NCBI GenBank assembly: GCA_006227775.1
Contig: SBFV01000046.1
Coordinates: 1 to 5,893 of the forward strand
DNA from: Gammaproteobacteria bacterium
Lineage (GTDB): Bacteria; Pseudomonadota; Gammaproteobacteria; Chromatiales; Chromatiaceae
Direction: 5' to 3'
DNA: 5,893 nucleotides
This document shows positions 1 to 5,893 of this stretch, piece by piece (the stretch's first letter is position 1; the number at the start of each line of letters is the position of its first letter). A program made the translations under genes and the position numbers. Below the pieces are notes generated by a model. The model was not told the origin of the DNA. It was given only the letters and a program-made list of their open reading frames with translations, and searched no databases.

Positions 1-695
1 TCGGTGGAACCCCCCTCCTGGATGGAGACCTGGATCAGGGTCACGTCCAGGTTGCCGGCGATGCGCCGCTGGAAGGTGCGCAGGGGCATGAGGACCAGAT
101 CGTCCTGATCGTGCCCCATGCTGCTCTGCCCCTTGGTGGCCAGGAGACCGATGACCTGGCAGGACAGGGTCTTGAGGCGCAGGTTCTCCCCCACCGGGTC
201 CAGATTGCCGAACAGCTCCCGCTGGACCGTGGCGCCAATCAGGCACACGGGCTTGCCAGCCCGCAGCTCGCCCTCGTTGAACAGGCGACCCGTGGCCAGG
301 GGCCAGTTGCGCACGTCCAGGTAGCGGTTGTCGGTGCCGGTGACGGACGTCGCCCAACTGTTGTTGCCGGCGACGGCGGTGGCGGTCTGGTTGGCGGAGG
401 GTGCCAGGACGCGGATGCCGGGGATCTGCCGCTGCAGGGCGACCGCGTCCTCCAGCTTGAAGGGCGGAACGCCGATGCCGGAGCCCGGGCCCATGCGCTG
501 CCCCATGCGGATCATGAGCAGATTGGTGCCCATGGACTCGATCTGGGTGGCCACCGCCCGGGTGGCGCCTCCGCCCAGGGTGACCATGACGATGACCGCC
601 GCGACGCCGATCACCACCCCGAGGATGGTGAGGATGGAGCGCAGGACATTGCGGCGGATCTCCCGCAGGGCGAGCAAAAAGGCGTTCCACAGCAT
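1..695 (-). CDS. MacB-type ABC transporter permease, N-terminal part (3' end beyond window)
   Basis: This is the inner-membrane permease subunit of a tripartite export pump; 231 residues are visible and the frame is still open at the left edge. A short cytoplasmic N-terminus (MLWNAFLLALREIRRN) leads into one transmembrane helix at about residues 20-40. A large periplasmic domain of the MacB core type follows, recognisable by GTNLLMI (57-62), NWPLATGRLF (130-139), CLIGATVQRELFG (151-163), DPVGENL (166-172) and GHDQDDLVLMPL (194-205). MacB-family permeases then have three C-terminal helices (the FtsX-like part), which would lie outside the window. There is no fused ATPase, unlike E. coli MacB; the ATPase is the gene just upstream, whose stop lies 5 bp before this ATG. 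That spacing implies one transcript and probably coupled translation. Only a weak ribosome site (ACGGA, 9 nt upstream) precedes the start. The family call is firm; the transported substrate is unknown. Confidence 0.93.
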   Translation of the reverse strand, partial: MLWNAFLLALREIRRNVLRSILTILGVVIGVAAVIVMVTLGGGATRAVATQIESMGTNLLMIRMGQRMGPGSGIGVPPFKLEDAVALQRQIPGIRVLAPSANQTATAVAGNNSWATSVTGTDNRYLDVRNWPLATGRLFNEGELRAGKPVCLIGATVQRELFGNLDPVGENLRLKTLSCQVIGLLATKGQSSMGHDQDDLVLMPLRTFQRRIAGNLDVTLIQVSIQEGGST

Positions 696-700
696 CGGCG

Positions 701-1534
701 TTATTCCGTCACCCGGCCGTCGCGGAAGTGGATGACCCGGTGGGCGTAGGCGGCCATCTCCGGCTCGTGGGTGACCATGAGGATGGTGATGGCCTGGTCC
801 CGGTTGAGCCCGGTGAGCAGGGCCATGATCTCGTGGCCCCGGGCGCTGTCCAGGTTGCCGGTGGGTTCGTCCGCCAGCAGCAGGCTGGGCTGGGTGACGA
901 TGGCGCGGGCGATGGCGACGCGCTGTTGCTGACCGCCCGAGAGCTCGCCGGGGGTATGGTCCTCCCAGCCGCCAAGACCCACCAGCCCCAGGGCGGCGCG
1001 GGCGTGGGCACGGCGCGCGGCGGCGGGGAAGTGGCGATAGATGAGCGGCAATTCCACGTTCTCCAGGGCGGAGGTGCGGTTGAGGAGGTTGAAGCCCTGG
1101 AAGACGAAGCCCAGGTAGGTGCGCCGCAGCCGGGCGCGCTGGTCGCGGCTGAGGGTCTCGACGGGGGTGCCCTTGAACAGGTAGGAGCCGCCGCTGGGGG
1201 TGTCCAGGCAGCCGAGGATGTTCATGGCGGTGGACTTGCCGGAGCCGCTGGGGCCCATGACGGCGACGAACTCCCCAGCGCGGATGCGCAGGTCCACGCC
1301 ATCCAGGGCGCGCATGGCCGCCGCCCCCCGGCCGTAGACCTTGGTCACCTGGCGGAACTCCACCAGGATGGGGGCAGCCGGCGTTGGGGTTGGCCCGCTC
1401 GGGTCAGGTGGCTCCCTCTCAGGGCTCATCGTTGATCCCTTCGGGTCAACGGCCTCCGCCGGAGGCATGATGACCGGCGTTGCCGTGGCCGCCACATCCG
1501 CTGGCGAGGGCGTCACCCGTGCCTCCCAGGTCAT
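701..1534 (-). CDS. ABC transporter ATP-binding protein, MacB/LolD/YknY type
   Basis: This cytoplasmic ATPase would power the MacB-type permease encoded just downstream. In the 277-residue reading, Walker A is GPSGSGKST (94-102), the Q-loop is VFQGFNL (144-150), the signature is LSGGQQQR (198-205), Walker B is LLLADEP (218-224), the D-loop GNLDS follows (226-230), and the switch histidine is H256 in MVTHEPE. All catalytic elements are present. The LNRTSALENVELPL stretch and the GNLDS loop are typical of the MacB/LolD/FtsE class. The start is uncertain. The ATG at 1534 overlaps the adaptor stop as ATGA and has GAGG 7 nt upstream, but it gives a Pro/Ala/Thr-rich leader of about 55 residues before the domain begins at ILVEFRQVTKVYG. 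The ATG at 1429 has AAGGGA 6 nt upstream and gives 242 residues, close to the usual family length. The longest form is reported here; the function is the same either way. Confidence 0.95.
   Translation of the reverse strand: MTWEARVTPSPADVAATATPVIMPPAEAVDPKGSTMSPEREPPDPSGPTPTPAAPILVEFRQVTKVYGRGAAAMRALDGVDLRIRAGEFVAVMGPSGSGKSTAMNILGCLDTPSGGSYLFKGTPVETLSRDQRARLRRTYLGFVFQGFNLLNRTSALENVELPLIYRHFPAAARRAHARAALGLVGLGGWEDHTPGELSGGQQQRVAIARAIVTQPSLLLADEPTGNLDSARGHEIMALLTGLNRDQAITILMVTHEPEMAAYAHRVIHFRDGRVTE
1436..1441 (-). promoter_or_regulatory. Candidate internal ribosome binding site for a shorter ATPase start
   Basis: On the minus strand this reads AAGGGA and ends 6 nt before an in-frame ATG at 1429-1427. 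It is a better Shine-Dalgarno match than the GAGG (1545-1542) in front of the ATG at 1534. It would produce a protein beginning MSPEREPPDPSG, without the first 35 residues of the long form. Either start, or both, could be used. Confidence 0.45.
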
Positions 1535-2871
1535 GACTTGGCCTCGCCCCGCTCCATCTCCACCAGCACCTCGGTCCCCGGTTCCAGGGCGCCGGACAGG
1601 ATCTCCGTCAGGTTGCCGTCGGTGGCGCCGGTCTCGACGGGGATCGCCTGGGGCTGGCCAGCGCGCAGCACCCAGACCCGGGCGACTTTGCCGGACTGGG
1701 GCTCCTTGGCGGTGGCGGTGCGGCTGGAGGGGGGGCGACGCGGCAGCAGCATCCCGACCAGGCCGCCATTGTCGGCCTTGCTGGCCTTGGTCGCGCTCGG
1801 TGGGCTGAAGCGCAGGGCGGTGTTGGGCACCAGGAGGGCGTCGTGAACCTCCCGGGCCAGGATCTCGGCGGTGGCGGTCATGCCCGGGCGCAGGGACAGG
1901 TCGTCGTTCTCCAGGGAGAGGAGGGCGGCGTAGGTCACCACCCCGTTGATGGTCTCCGGGGCGTAGCGGACCTGGGTGATGGTGGCGGGAAAGCGCCGGT
2001 TGGGGTAGGCGTCCACGGTGAACTCGGCATCGAGCCCCGCCGCCACCTGGCCCACGTCGGCCTCGTCCACGGCGACGTTGAGCTCCATCTGGGTCAGGTC
2101 CTCGGCCAGGGTGAAGAGCACCGGGGTCTGGAGGGATGCCGCCACCGTCTGCCCCGGCTCCACCTGGCGCTTGAGGACGGTGCCGTCGATGGGGGAGCGG
2201 ATCTCGGACTTGATCAGGGTGCGGCTGTCGGCGTCAAGCTGGGCCTGGGATTGCTCGACCTTGGCCTTGGCTACCGCCAGGGCCGCCTCCGCCCGCCGGG
2301 CCGCGGCGGCGGCGGTATCCAGTTCCTCCTGGGAGGACATGCGCTTGGCGATCAGGTCCTTGACGCGGCGCAGCTTGCTGGCGGTCTCGGTGGCGGTGGC
2401 CTCCGCCTCCTTGACCCCCGCCAGGGCCAGGGCCAGGGCTGCCTCGGCCTGCCGCTTCTTCGCCAGGAAGGTGTCCGGGTCGAGGCGGGCCAGCACCTGC
2501 CCCTTGGTCACCCGGTCGTTGAAGTCCACCAGTACTTCGTCAATGGTGCCGGAGACCTCGGTCCCCACGTCCACCTGGGTCACCGGCTGCAACTGGCCGG
2601 TGGCGGTGACCTTGACGACAAGGTCGCCGCGCTCGACGGTAGCGGTCTTGAAACGCGGCCCCTCCGGCGTAGCCGGCGAGAGCCAGAACCGGGCGGCAAC
2701 CCCCAGGGCCAGCAGCACCAGCACCGCCAGCAGGTAGCGGACCCAGCGCCGGCGGGGGCGATCTTCGAGATCGAGGACGCCACTGCTCCCGGTATCCGGC
2801 GCCTTGCCAGCGGGTGCCTGGACCGGATGTGCCTGTATCTCCGTGGCTGGGGACGATGCCGATTTCATCAT
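1531..2871 (-). CDS. Periplasmic adaptor (membrane fusion protein) of a MacA/YknX-like exporter
   Basis: This inner-membrane-anchored adaptor would bridge the ABC permease to an outer-membrane channel. With the ATG at 2871 it has 446 residues. An acidic and Pro-rich cytoplasmic tail ends in RPRRRW and is followed by one transmembrane helix (about 43-64). Next come the first half of the lipoyl-like domain (TGQLQPVTQVDVGTEVSG, about 91-108), an Ala/Glu/Lys-rich coiled-coil hairpin (about 133-220), the second lipoyl half (IRSPIDGTVLKRQVEPGQTV, 224-243), a beta-barrel domain (about 260-340) and a membrane-proximal domain from LLVPNTALRF to the end. A basic, Ser/Pro-rich insert of about 40 residues (356-395) interrupts that last domain. 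The start was chosen because AGGTG lies 9 nt upstream and the helix then sits at a normal distance. In-frame ATG 2907 and TTG 3006 are alternatives, but they lack a clear ribosome site and would add an implausible Pro/Trp-rich leader. The stop overlaps the next start by 4 bp. Confidence 0.93.
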   Translation of the reverse strand: MMKSASSPATEIQAHPVQAPAGKAPDTGSSGVLDLEDRPRRRWVRYLLAVLVLLALGVAARFWLSPATPEGPRFKTATVERGDLVVKVTATGQLQPVTQVDVGTEVSGTIDEVLVDFNDRVTKGQVLARLDPDTFLAKKRQAEAALALALAGVKEAEATATETASKLRRVKDLIAKRMSSQEELDTAAAAARRAEAALAVAKAKVEQSQAQLDADSRTLIKSEIRSPIDGTVLKRQVEPGQTVAASLQTPVLFTLAEDLTQMELNVAVDEADVGQVAAGLDAEFTVDAYPNRRFPATITQVRYAPETINGVVTYAALLSLENDDLSLRPGMTATAEILAREVHDALLVPNTALRFSPPSATKASKADNGGLVGMLLPRRPPSSRTATAKEPQSGKVARVWVLRAGQPQAIPVETGATDGNLTEILSGALEPGTEVLVEMERGEAKS

Positions 2872-2880
2872 TTCAATGCG

Positions 2881-2885
2881 CACCT
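2881..2885 (-). promoter_or_regulatory. Ribosome binding site supporting the adaptor start at 2871
   Basis: On the minus strand this reads AGGTG, 9 nt before ATG 2871-2869, which is immediately followed by a second in-frame ATG (2868-2866). The other in-frame candidates further upstream (ATG at 2907, TTG at 3006) have no comparable purine-rich site, so this one favours the shorter 446-residue adaptor. Confidence 0.5.
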
Positions 2886-2983
2886 GTGCGGTTGGCGATC
2901 CTGCCATCAGTCTAAGCCCAGGGGAGTCGCTCAGGGGGGGCGAAGGAGGGAAAGACCATGGATATCGCCACCGCGGGACTCTT

Positions 2984-3010
2984 GGCAATGCCCAACCATG
3001 GGGCAATGCC
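2984..3010. repeat. Pair of identical 9-bp palindromes, possible operator
   Basis: GGCAATGCC occurs at 2984-2992 and again at 3002-3010. Each copy is a perfect palindrome around a central A (GGCA-A-TGCC), and the centres are 18 bp apart, close to two helical turns. CCATGG (2996-3001) sits between them. A second CCATGG (2956-2961), GATATC (2961-2966) and CCGCGG (2971-2976) lie next to them. The pair is about 113-140 bp upstream of the adaptor ATG, a reasonable position for a regulator site, though the two arms could also pair as an RNA hairpin with one mismatch. No regulator is identified. Confidence 0.4.
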
Positions 3011-3137
3011 AGACGCTGACAAGATGAGGGAAGACCTATGCTGCCAGCCTACAACACTCGGCCCCCCAAGAAGTTCACCAACCTCAGCATTCACAGTTCA
3101 CGCTGTACCAAGATCCCAACCCCCCCCACCAAGTCCC

Positions 3138-5893
3138 TTAGTCCCCCAGGGCCAACCGCTTGACCGCGCCAAAGTCGGTCTTGCCGCTGCCGAGCTTGGG
3201 GATGGCCTCGACCCGGCGCACCTCGGCGGGGATGCTGAGGGGGCTGGCCCCGGCGGCCAGCAGGGCGCGGCGCAGGCCATCCCCGTCGATGTCCGCCGCC
3301 ACCAGCAGCAGGATGCGCTCCCCCTTCTGGGCGTCCGGCAGGTTGACCGCCGCCAGTTCCAGCTCCGGCTGGGCCAGGACCCGGCGGACCTGCTCCTCCA
3401 CCGCCGTCAGGCTGATCATCTCGCCGCCGATCTTGGCGAAACGGGAGTAGCGATCGACGATGGTGAGGAAGCCGTCGGTGTCCAGGTGTCCCTTGTCCCC
3501 CGTCCGGTACCAGCGCTGGCCATCCAGTTCGACGATGACCGCCGCGGTCTTCTCCGGGTCGTTCAGGTACCCCTTCATGACCTGGACCCCGCCGATGAGG
3601 ATGAGCCCATCCTCCCCCGGCGGCAGCGCGGCCAGGGTGCCCGGATCGACGATGCGGAAGCTGGTACCGGGCAGGGGCAGGCCGACGGTGCCCGGGCGGG
3701 AGGCGGTCTGGATCTTCCAGTTGTCCGTATCCAGGGTGTCGGGGACGTTGACGCTGGCTACCGGGGTGGTCTCGGTGGCGCCGTAGCCCTCGTAGACCGT
3801 CTTCTGGAACTTGAGGCTGAAGGCCTCGCGCACGTCCGGGGCCAGACGTTCGGCGCCGGCCACCACAAGGCGCAGGGGCGCCAGCATCAGGGGGTGGACC
3901 TTGCGGTTGCGCGTATAGAGCCGCAGGAAGGTGGAGGTCCCGAACAGCACCGTGGCCCGATAGCGGGCGATGGCCTTGGCGCTGCCCAGGGCATCGGTGG
4001 GGTCCGGGTGACAAACCAGGGGGATGCCCTCCACCAGGGGCAGGAGGGTGGTGACGGTGAGACCGAAGGCGTGGAAGGGGGGCAGATTGGCCAGCAGGAT
4101 ATCGTCCTCCTGGGTGTTGAGCACGTCCGTGATCTGCCGGATATTGGCCATGAGGTTGCGGTGGGTCAGTTCGATGCCCTTGGGGCTCCCCTCGCTGCCG
4201 CTGGAAAAGAGGATGACGGCCGTGTCCTCGGGCCGGGTCCGCCGGCCCCAGAGGGTGAACAGCAGCCGCGCCGGCAGCAGGCTGGCCAGGATCAGGGTCA
4301 GCAAGCCCTCAAATTTGCCGATTCCCGCGCGCAGTTCCTCCATGGCGTGGAGCTCGACCAGGGACTTGGCCCCGACGCTGGTGGGGGTGGCGCCGAGCAT
4401 GGCGCGGACATCGATGCCCCGGGCCGTCAGCCGGGTGAGGAAGCGGTCCGCGGTGATGACATGGCGGATGCCGGCGCTGGCTATGGCGGCGCCCAGGGCC
4501 TCGGGGCTGGCGGTGTAATTGAGATTGACCACCCGCTTGCCGGCCAGCAGCCCCGCCAGGTTGGCGATGGCGCAGGCGCCGCTGGCGGGCAGGAGGATGC
4601 CCAGGGCCTCCTCCGGGGCCAGGCGCCGGATGCGGCGGGCGAAGAGCAGGACGGCGGTGAGGAGCTGGCGGTGGCTGAGCCGGGTCCCGGCGGACTCGAT
4701 CAGGGCCACCCGCTTGAGGTGACGCTTGGCCTGACGCAGCCAGGCCAGGGGCAGGATGGGCAGGCCGCTGACATAGTCCTCCCAGGAACTGACCGACAGC
4801 TCGAAGACCGCTTGTTTGACCGTCTCGGCCCCGGCGCTCAGGGGCAGGGGCGCCCCGAAGGCCACCACCACCGCGCGCAGCCGGCCCTCCTCGCGACTCT
4901 GGCGGAGCCGGGCCGTGGCGTAGGAAAAGAGGCTACCCCAGAGACCACGCAGATAGAAGGGGACGATGACCGCCTCCCGGTCCGCGGCCACCTGGCGCGC
5001 CGAGAGCTCGAAGCCGCGTTTGAACTCGGCGAGTTGGCCGTTCTTGCTGATGGTGCCCTCGGGGAAGACGCAGACCACCTGACCCTCCTCCAGCAGTCGC
5101 GCCAGGAGGGCGATGGCATGGCGGCTGCTGCCGCGGGAGATGGGCACCACCTGGAAGAAGTCCAGGAACCATTTGAGGTACCAGCGGGCGTAGATCTCCC
5201 GTTCCATGACGAACCGCACCGGCCGCGGGCAGGCCATCTGCACCAGGGCCCAGTCCAGCCAACTGATGTGGTTGCCCAGGAGCATGACCCCGCCGGTGGC
5301 CGGCAGGTGGTCCAGGCCGATGACCTTGAGGCGGAAGCGGGTCGCCACCAGCCGGTGGATGAGAAATCGCACCAGGGACTGGGGCAACTGATAGAGGGTG
5401 TAGGCCGCCCCGACCAGGGCGATCAGGGCCAGGCCCAGGATCAGGGTCTGGTCCCCCACCTTTAGGGCGGCGGCGGCGATGGTGATGCCGAGGAAGGCCA
5501 GCATCCACAGGTTCTGGATGAAGTTGTTGGCCGCCAGCACCCGCCCCAGGGCCTGCTCGCCGGCGTTGAACTGGATCAGGGCGTTGAGGGGCACCAGGAC
5601 GAAGCCCCCCAGGACGCCGATCAGGAGAAAATTAAAACCGTGCGCCCAGGTCGACCCCAGCCCGGGCACCAGGAAGAGGGCGATGGCGATACCCACCGCC
5701 CCCAAGGGGATGAGGGCGGTCTCGATGTAATGGCGCGACACCCGACCGGCGATGAGGGAGCCGAGGATGATGCCCAGACCCGAGCTGGCGAGGATGCCCT
5801 GGATCACCACCGTGTTGGTCTCCCCCAGGCTGTCCTTGGCGAAGGCCGGAAAGACCGCCAGAATCACCTGGGAGATGGACCAGAAGACGGACA
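3138..5893 (-). CDS. aas: LplT-like MFS / PlsC acyltransferase / acyl-ACP synthetase fusion (Aas-type), 5' end beyond window
   Basis: This is a lysophospholipid salvage enzyme of the inner membrane. It is predicted to move lysophospholipid (in E. coli, 2-acyl-glycerophosphoethanolamine) inward, activate a fatty acid with ATP onto ACP, and re-acylate the lipid. The frame is open to the right edge (SVFWSISQ precedes a GTG at 5867), so that GTG is probably internal. Counting from it, residues 1-165 hold six hydrophobic segments like the second half of an MFS protein. The acyltransferase has NHISWLD (H200, D205), PISRG (242-246), FPEGT (268-272) and VPF (302-304). The synthetase has the phosphate loop SSGSEGSPKG (555-564), YGATET (695-700), YRTGD (787-791), VDR (804-806) and the C-terminal lysine K896 in GSGKTD. 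No key residue is missing. About 917 residues are visible. If six MFS helices are missing, roughly 200 more lie upstream, giving a protein of about 1,100. E. coli Aas (719 residues) lacks the transporter part. Confidence 0.94.
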   Translation of the reverse strand, partial: SVFWSISQVILAVFPAFAKDSLGETNTVVIQGILASSGLGIILGSLIAGRVSRHYIETALIPLGAVGIAIALFLVPGLGSTWAHGFNFLLIGVLGGFVLVPLNALIQFNAGEQALGRVLAANNFIQNLWMLAFLGITIAAAALKVGDQTLILGLALIALVGAAYTLYQLPQSLVRFLIHRLVATRFRLKVIGLDHLPATGGVMLLGNHISWLDWALVQMACPRPVRFVMEREIYARWYLKWFLDFFQVVPISRGSSRHAIALLARLLEEGQVVCVFPEGTISKNGQLAEFKRGFELSARQVAADREAVIVPFYLRGLWGSLFSYATARLRQSREEGRLRAVVVAFGAPLPLSAGAETVKQAVFELSVSSWEDYVSGLPILPLAWLRQAKRHLKRVALIESAGTRLSHRQLLTAVLLFARRIRRLAPEEALGILLPASGACAIANLAGLLAGKRVVNLNYTASPEALGAAIASAGIRHVITADRFLTRLTARGIDVRAMLGATPTSVGAKSLVELHAMEELRAGIGKFEGLLTLILASLLPARLLFTLWGRRTRPEDTAVILFSSGSEGSPKGIELTHRNLMANIRQITDVLNTQEDDILLANLPPFHAFGLTVTTLLPLVEGIPLVCHPDPTDALGSAKAIARYRATVLFGTSTFLRLYTRNRKVHPLMLAPLRLVVAGAERLAPDVREAFSLKFQKTVYEGYGATETTPVASVNVPDTLDTDNWKIQTASRPGTVGLPLPGTSFRIVDPGTLAALPPGEDGLILIGGVQVMKGYLNDPEKTAAVIVELDGQRWYRTGDKGHLDTDGFLTIVDRYSRFAKIGGEMISLTAVEEQVRRVLAQPELELAAVNLPDAQKGERILLLVAADIDGDGLRRALLAAGASPLSIPAEVRRVEAIPKLGSGKTDFGAVKRLALGD

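Larger units (their letters stand above)
2872..3137. other. Intergenic region between the lipid-repair gene and the exporter operon
   Basis: This is the only sizeable non-coding stretch, about 266 bp between the stop of the acyltransferase/synthetase gene and the adaptor start. It is visibly less GC-rich and less regular than the flanking genes between about 3010 and 3120. It contains G/C runs (7 G at 2934-2940, 8 C at 3120-3127) and a cluster of short palindromes at 2956-3010. I searched the minus strand for a hairpin followed by a T run after the stop and found none. I also found no paired -35/-10 boxes close to consensus. A promoter for the exporter operon probably lies here, because the gap is much longer than the spacing inside the operon, but that is inference. 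Confidence 0.6.

Noticed and set aside
111..749. Plus-strand open frame of 212 codons over the permease gene
   Set aside because: It lies antisense to a clear MacB-type permease, has a His/Gln/Asp/Gly-rich composition and no domain; it is a by-product of GC-rich third codon positions.
2872..3006. Extension of the adaptor to a TTG start at 3006 (491 residues)
   Set aside because: The extra residues are Pro/Trp/Arg-rich and unlike any adaptor N-terminus, no ribosome site precedes the TTG, and the extension would run over the palindrome cluster.
1843..3027. Plus-strand open frame of 394 codons opposite the adaptor gene
   Set aside because: The product is Gly/Leu/Gln/His-rich without recognisable motifs and mirrors the adaptor's codons; the adaptor on the minus strand has full domain support.
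3001..3060. Possible sigma-70 promoter on the minus strand (TTGTAG near 3053)
   Set aside because: No -10-like hexamer lies at 16-18 bp spacing; the match is no better than chance.
3060..3137. Possible intrinsic terminator after the lipid-repair gene
   Set aside because: On the minus strand there is a G run and some short complementary bits, but no stable stem followed by a T tract.
3091..4014. Minus-strand frame of 307 codons inside the synthetase region
   Set aside because: It is a shifted frame of the lipid-repair gene with a Pro/Gly/Arg-rich product; the synthetase motifs are in the other frame and are uninterrupted.
1..5893. CRISPR array, tRNA/rRNA gene, insertion sequence or defence system
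   Set aside because: No regular repeat-spacer pattern, RNA gene landmark, transposase or terminal inverted repeat was seen; the coding content is fully explained by lipid salvage and export genes.

Overview
The window is GC-rich and its four real genes all lie on the minus strand, so transcription runs from high to low coordinates. In that order they are: a large membrane-lipid repair fusion (3138 to the right edge, 5' end cut off), a periplasmic adaptor (membrane fusion protein), an ABC ATPase, and a MacB-type ABC permease (3' end cut off at the left edge). The GC content, the G/C-rich third codon positions and the protein families point to a high-GC Gram-negative bacterium, probably a proteobacterium. 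The sequence alone does not fix the genus.

Right half (3138-5893): one uninterrupted reading frame carries six transmembrane segments that look like the second half of an LplT-type MFS lysophospholipid transporter. These are followed by a PlsC-type acyltransferase with intact HX4D and FPEGT motifs, and then by an AMP-forming acyl-ACP synthetase with all its core motifs. Together they would form a single-chain lysophospholipid salvage machine: flip the lysolipid inward, activate a fatty acid, and re-acylate the lipid. In E. coli this work is split between LplT and Aas.

Middle (2872-3137): a non-coding gap of about 266 bp. It contains a cluster of short palindromes, including two identical 9-bp palindromes 18 bp apart. 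I see no convincing sigma-70 promoter and no intrinsic terminator, so whether the lipid gene and the exporter genes share a transcript is undecided.

Left half (1-2871): a compact export operon, adaptor then ATPase then permease. The adaptor stop and the longest ATPase start overlap as ATGA, and only 5 bp separate the ATPase stop from the permease start. The ATPase is a separate protein from the permease, so the layout is like YknXYZ rather than the fused MacB of E. coli. The three products would form an ATP-driven tripartite exporter once joined to an outer-membrane TolC-type channel, which is not in the window. The substrate cannot be read from the sequence.

This is mostly ordinary chromosomal content. 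The points most worth a second look are the three-module lipid fusion, the palindrome cluster, and the uncertain start of the ATPase.
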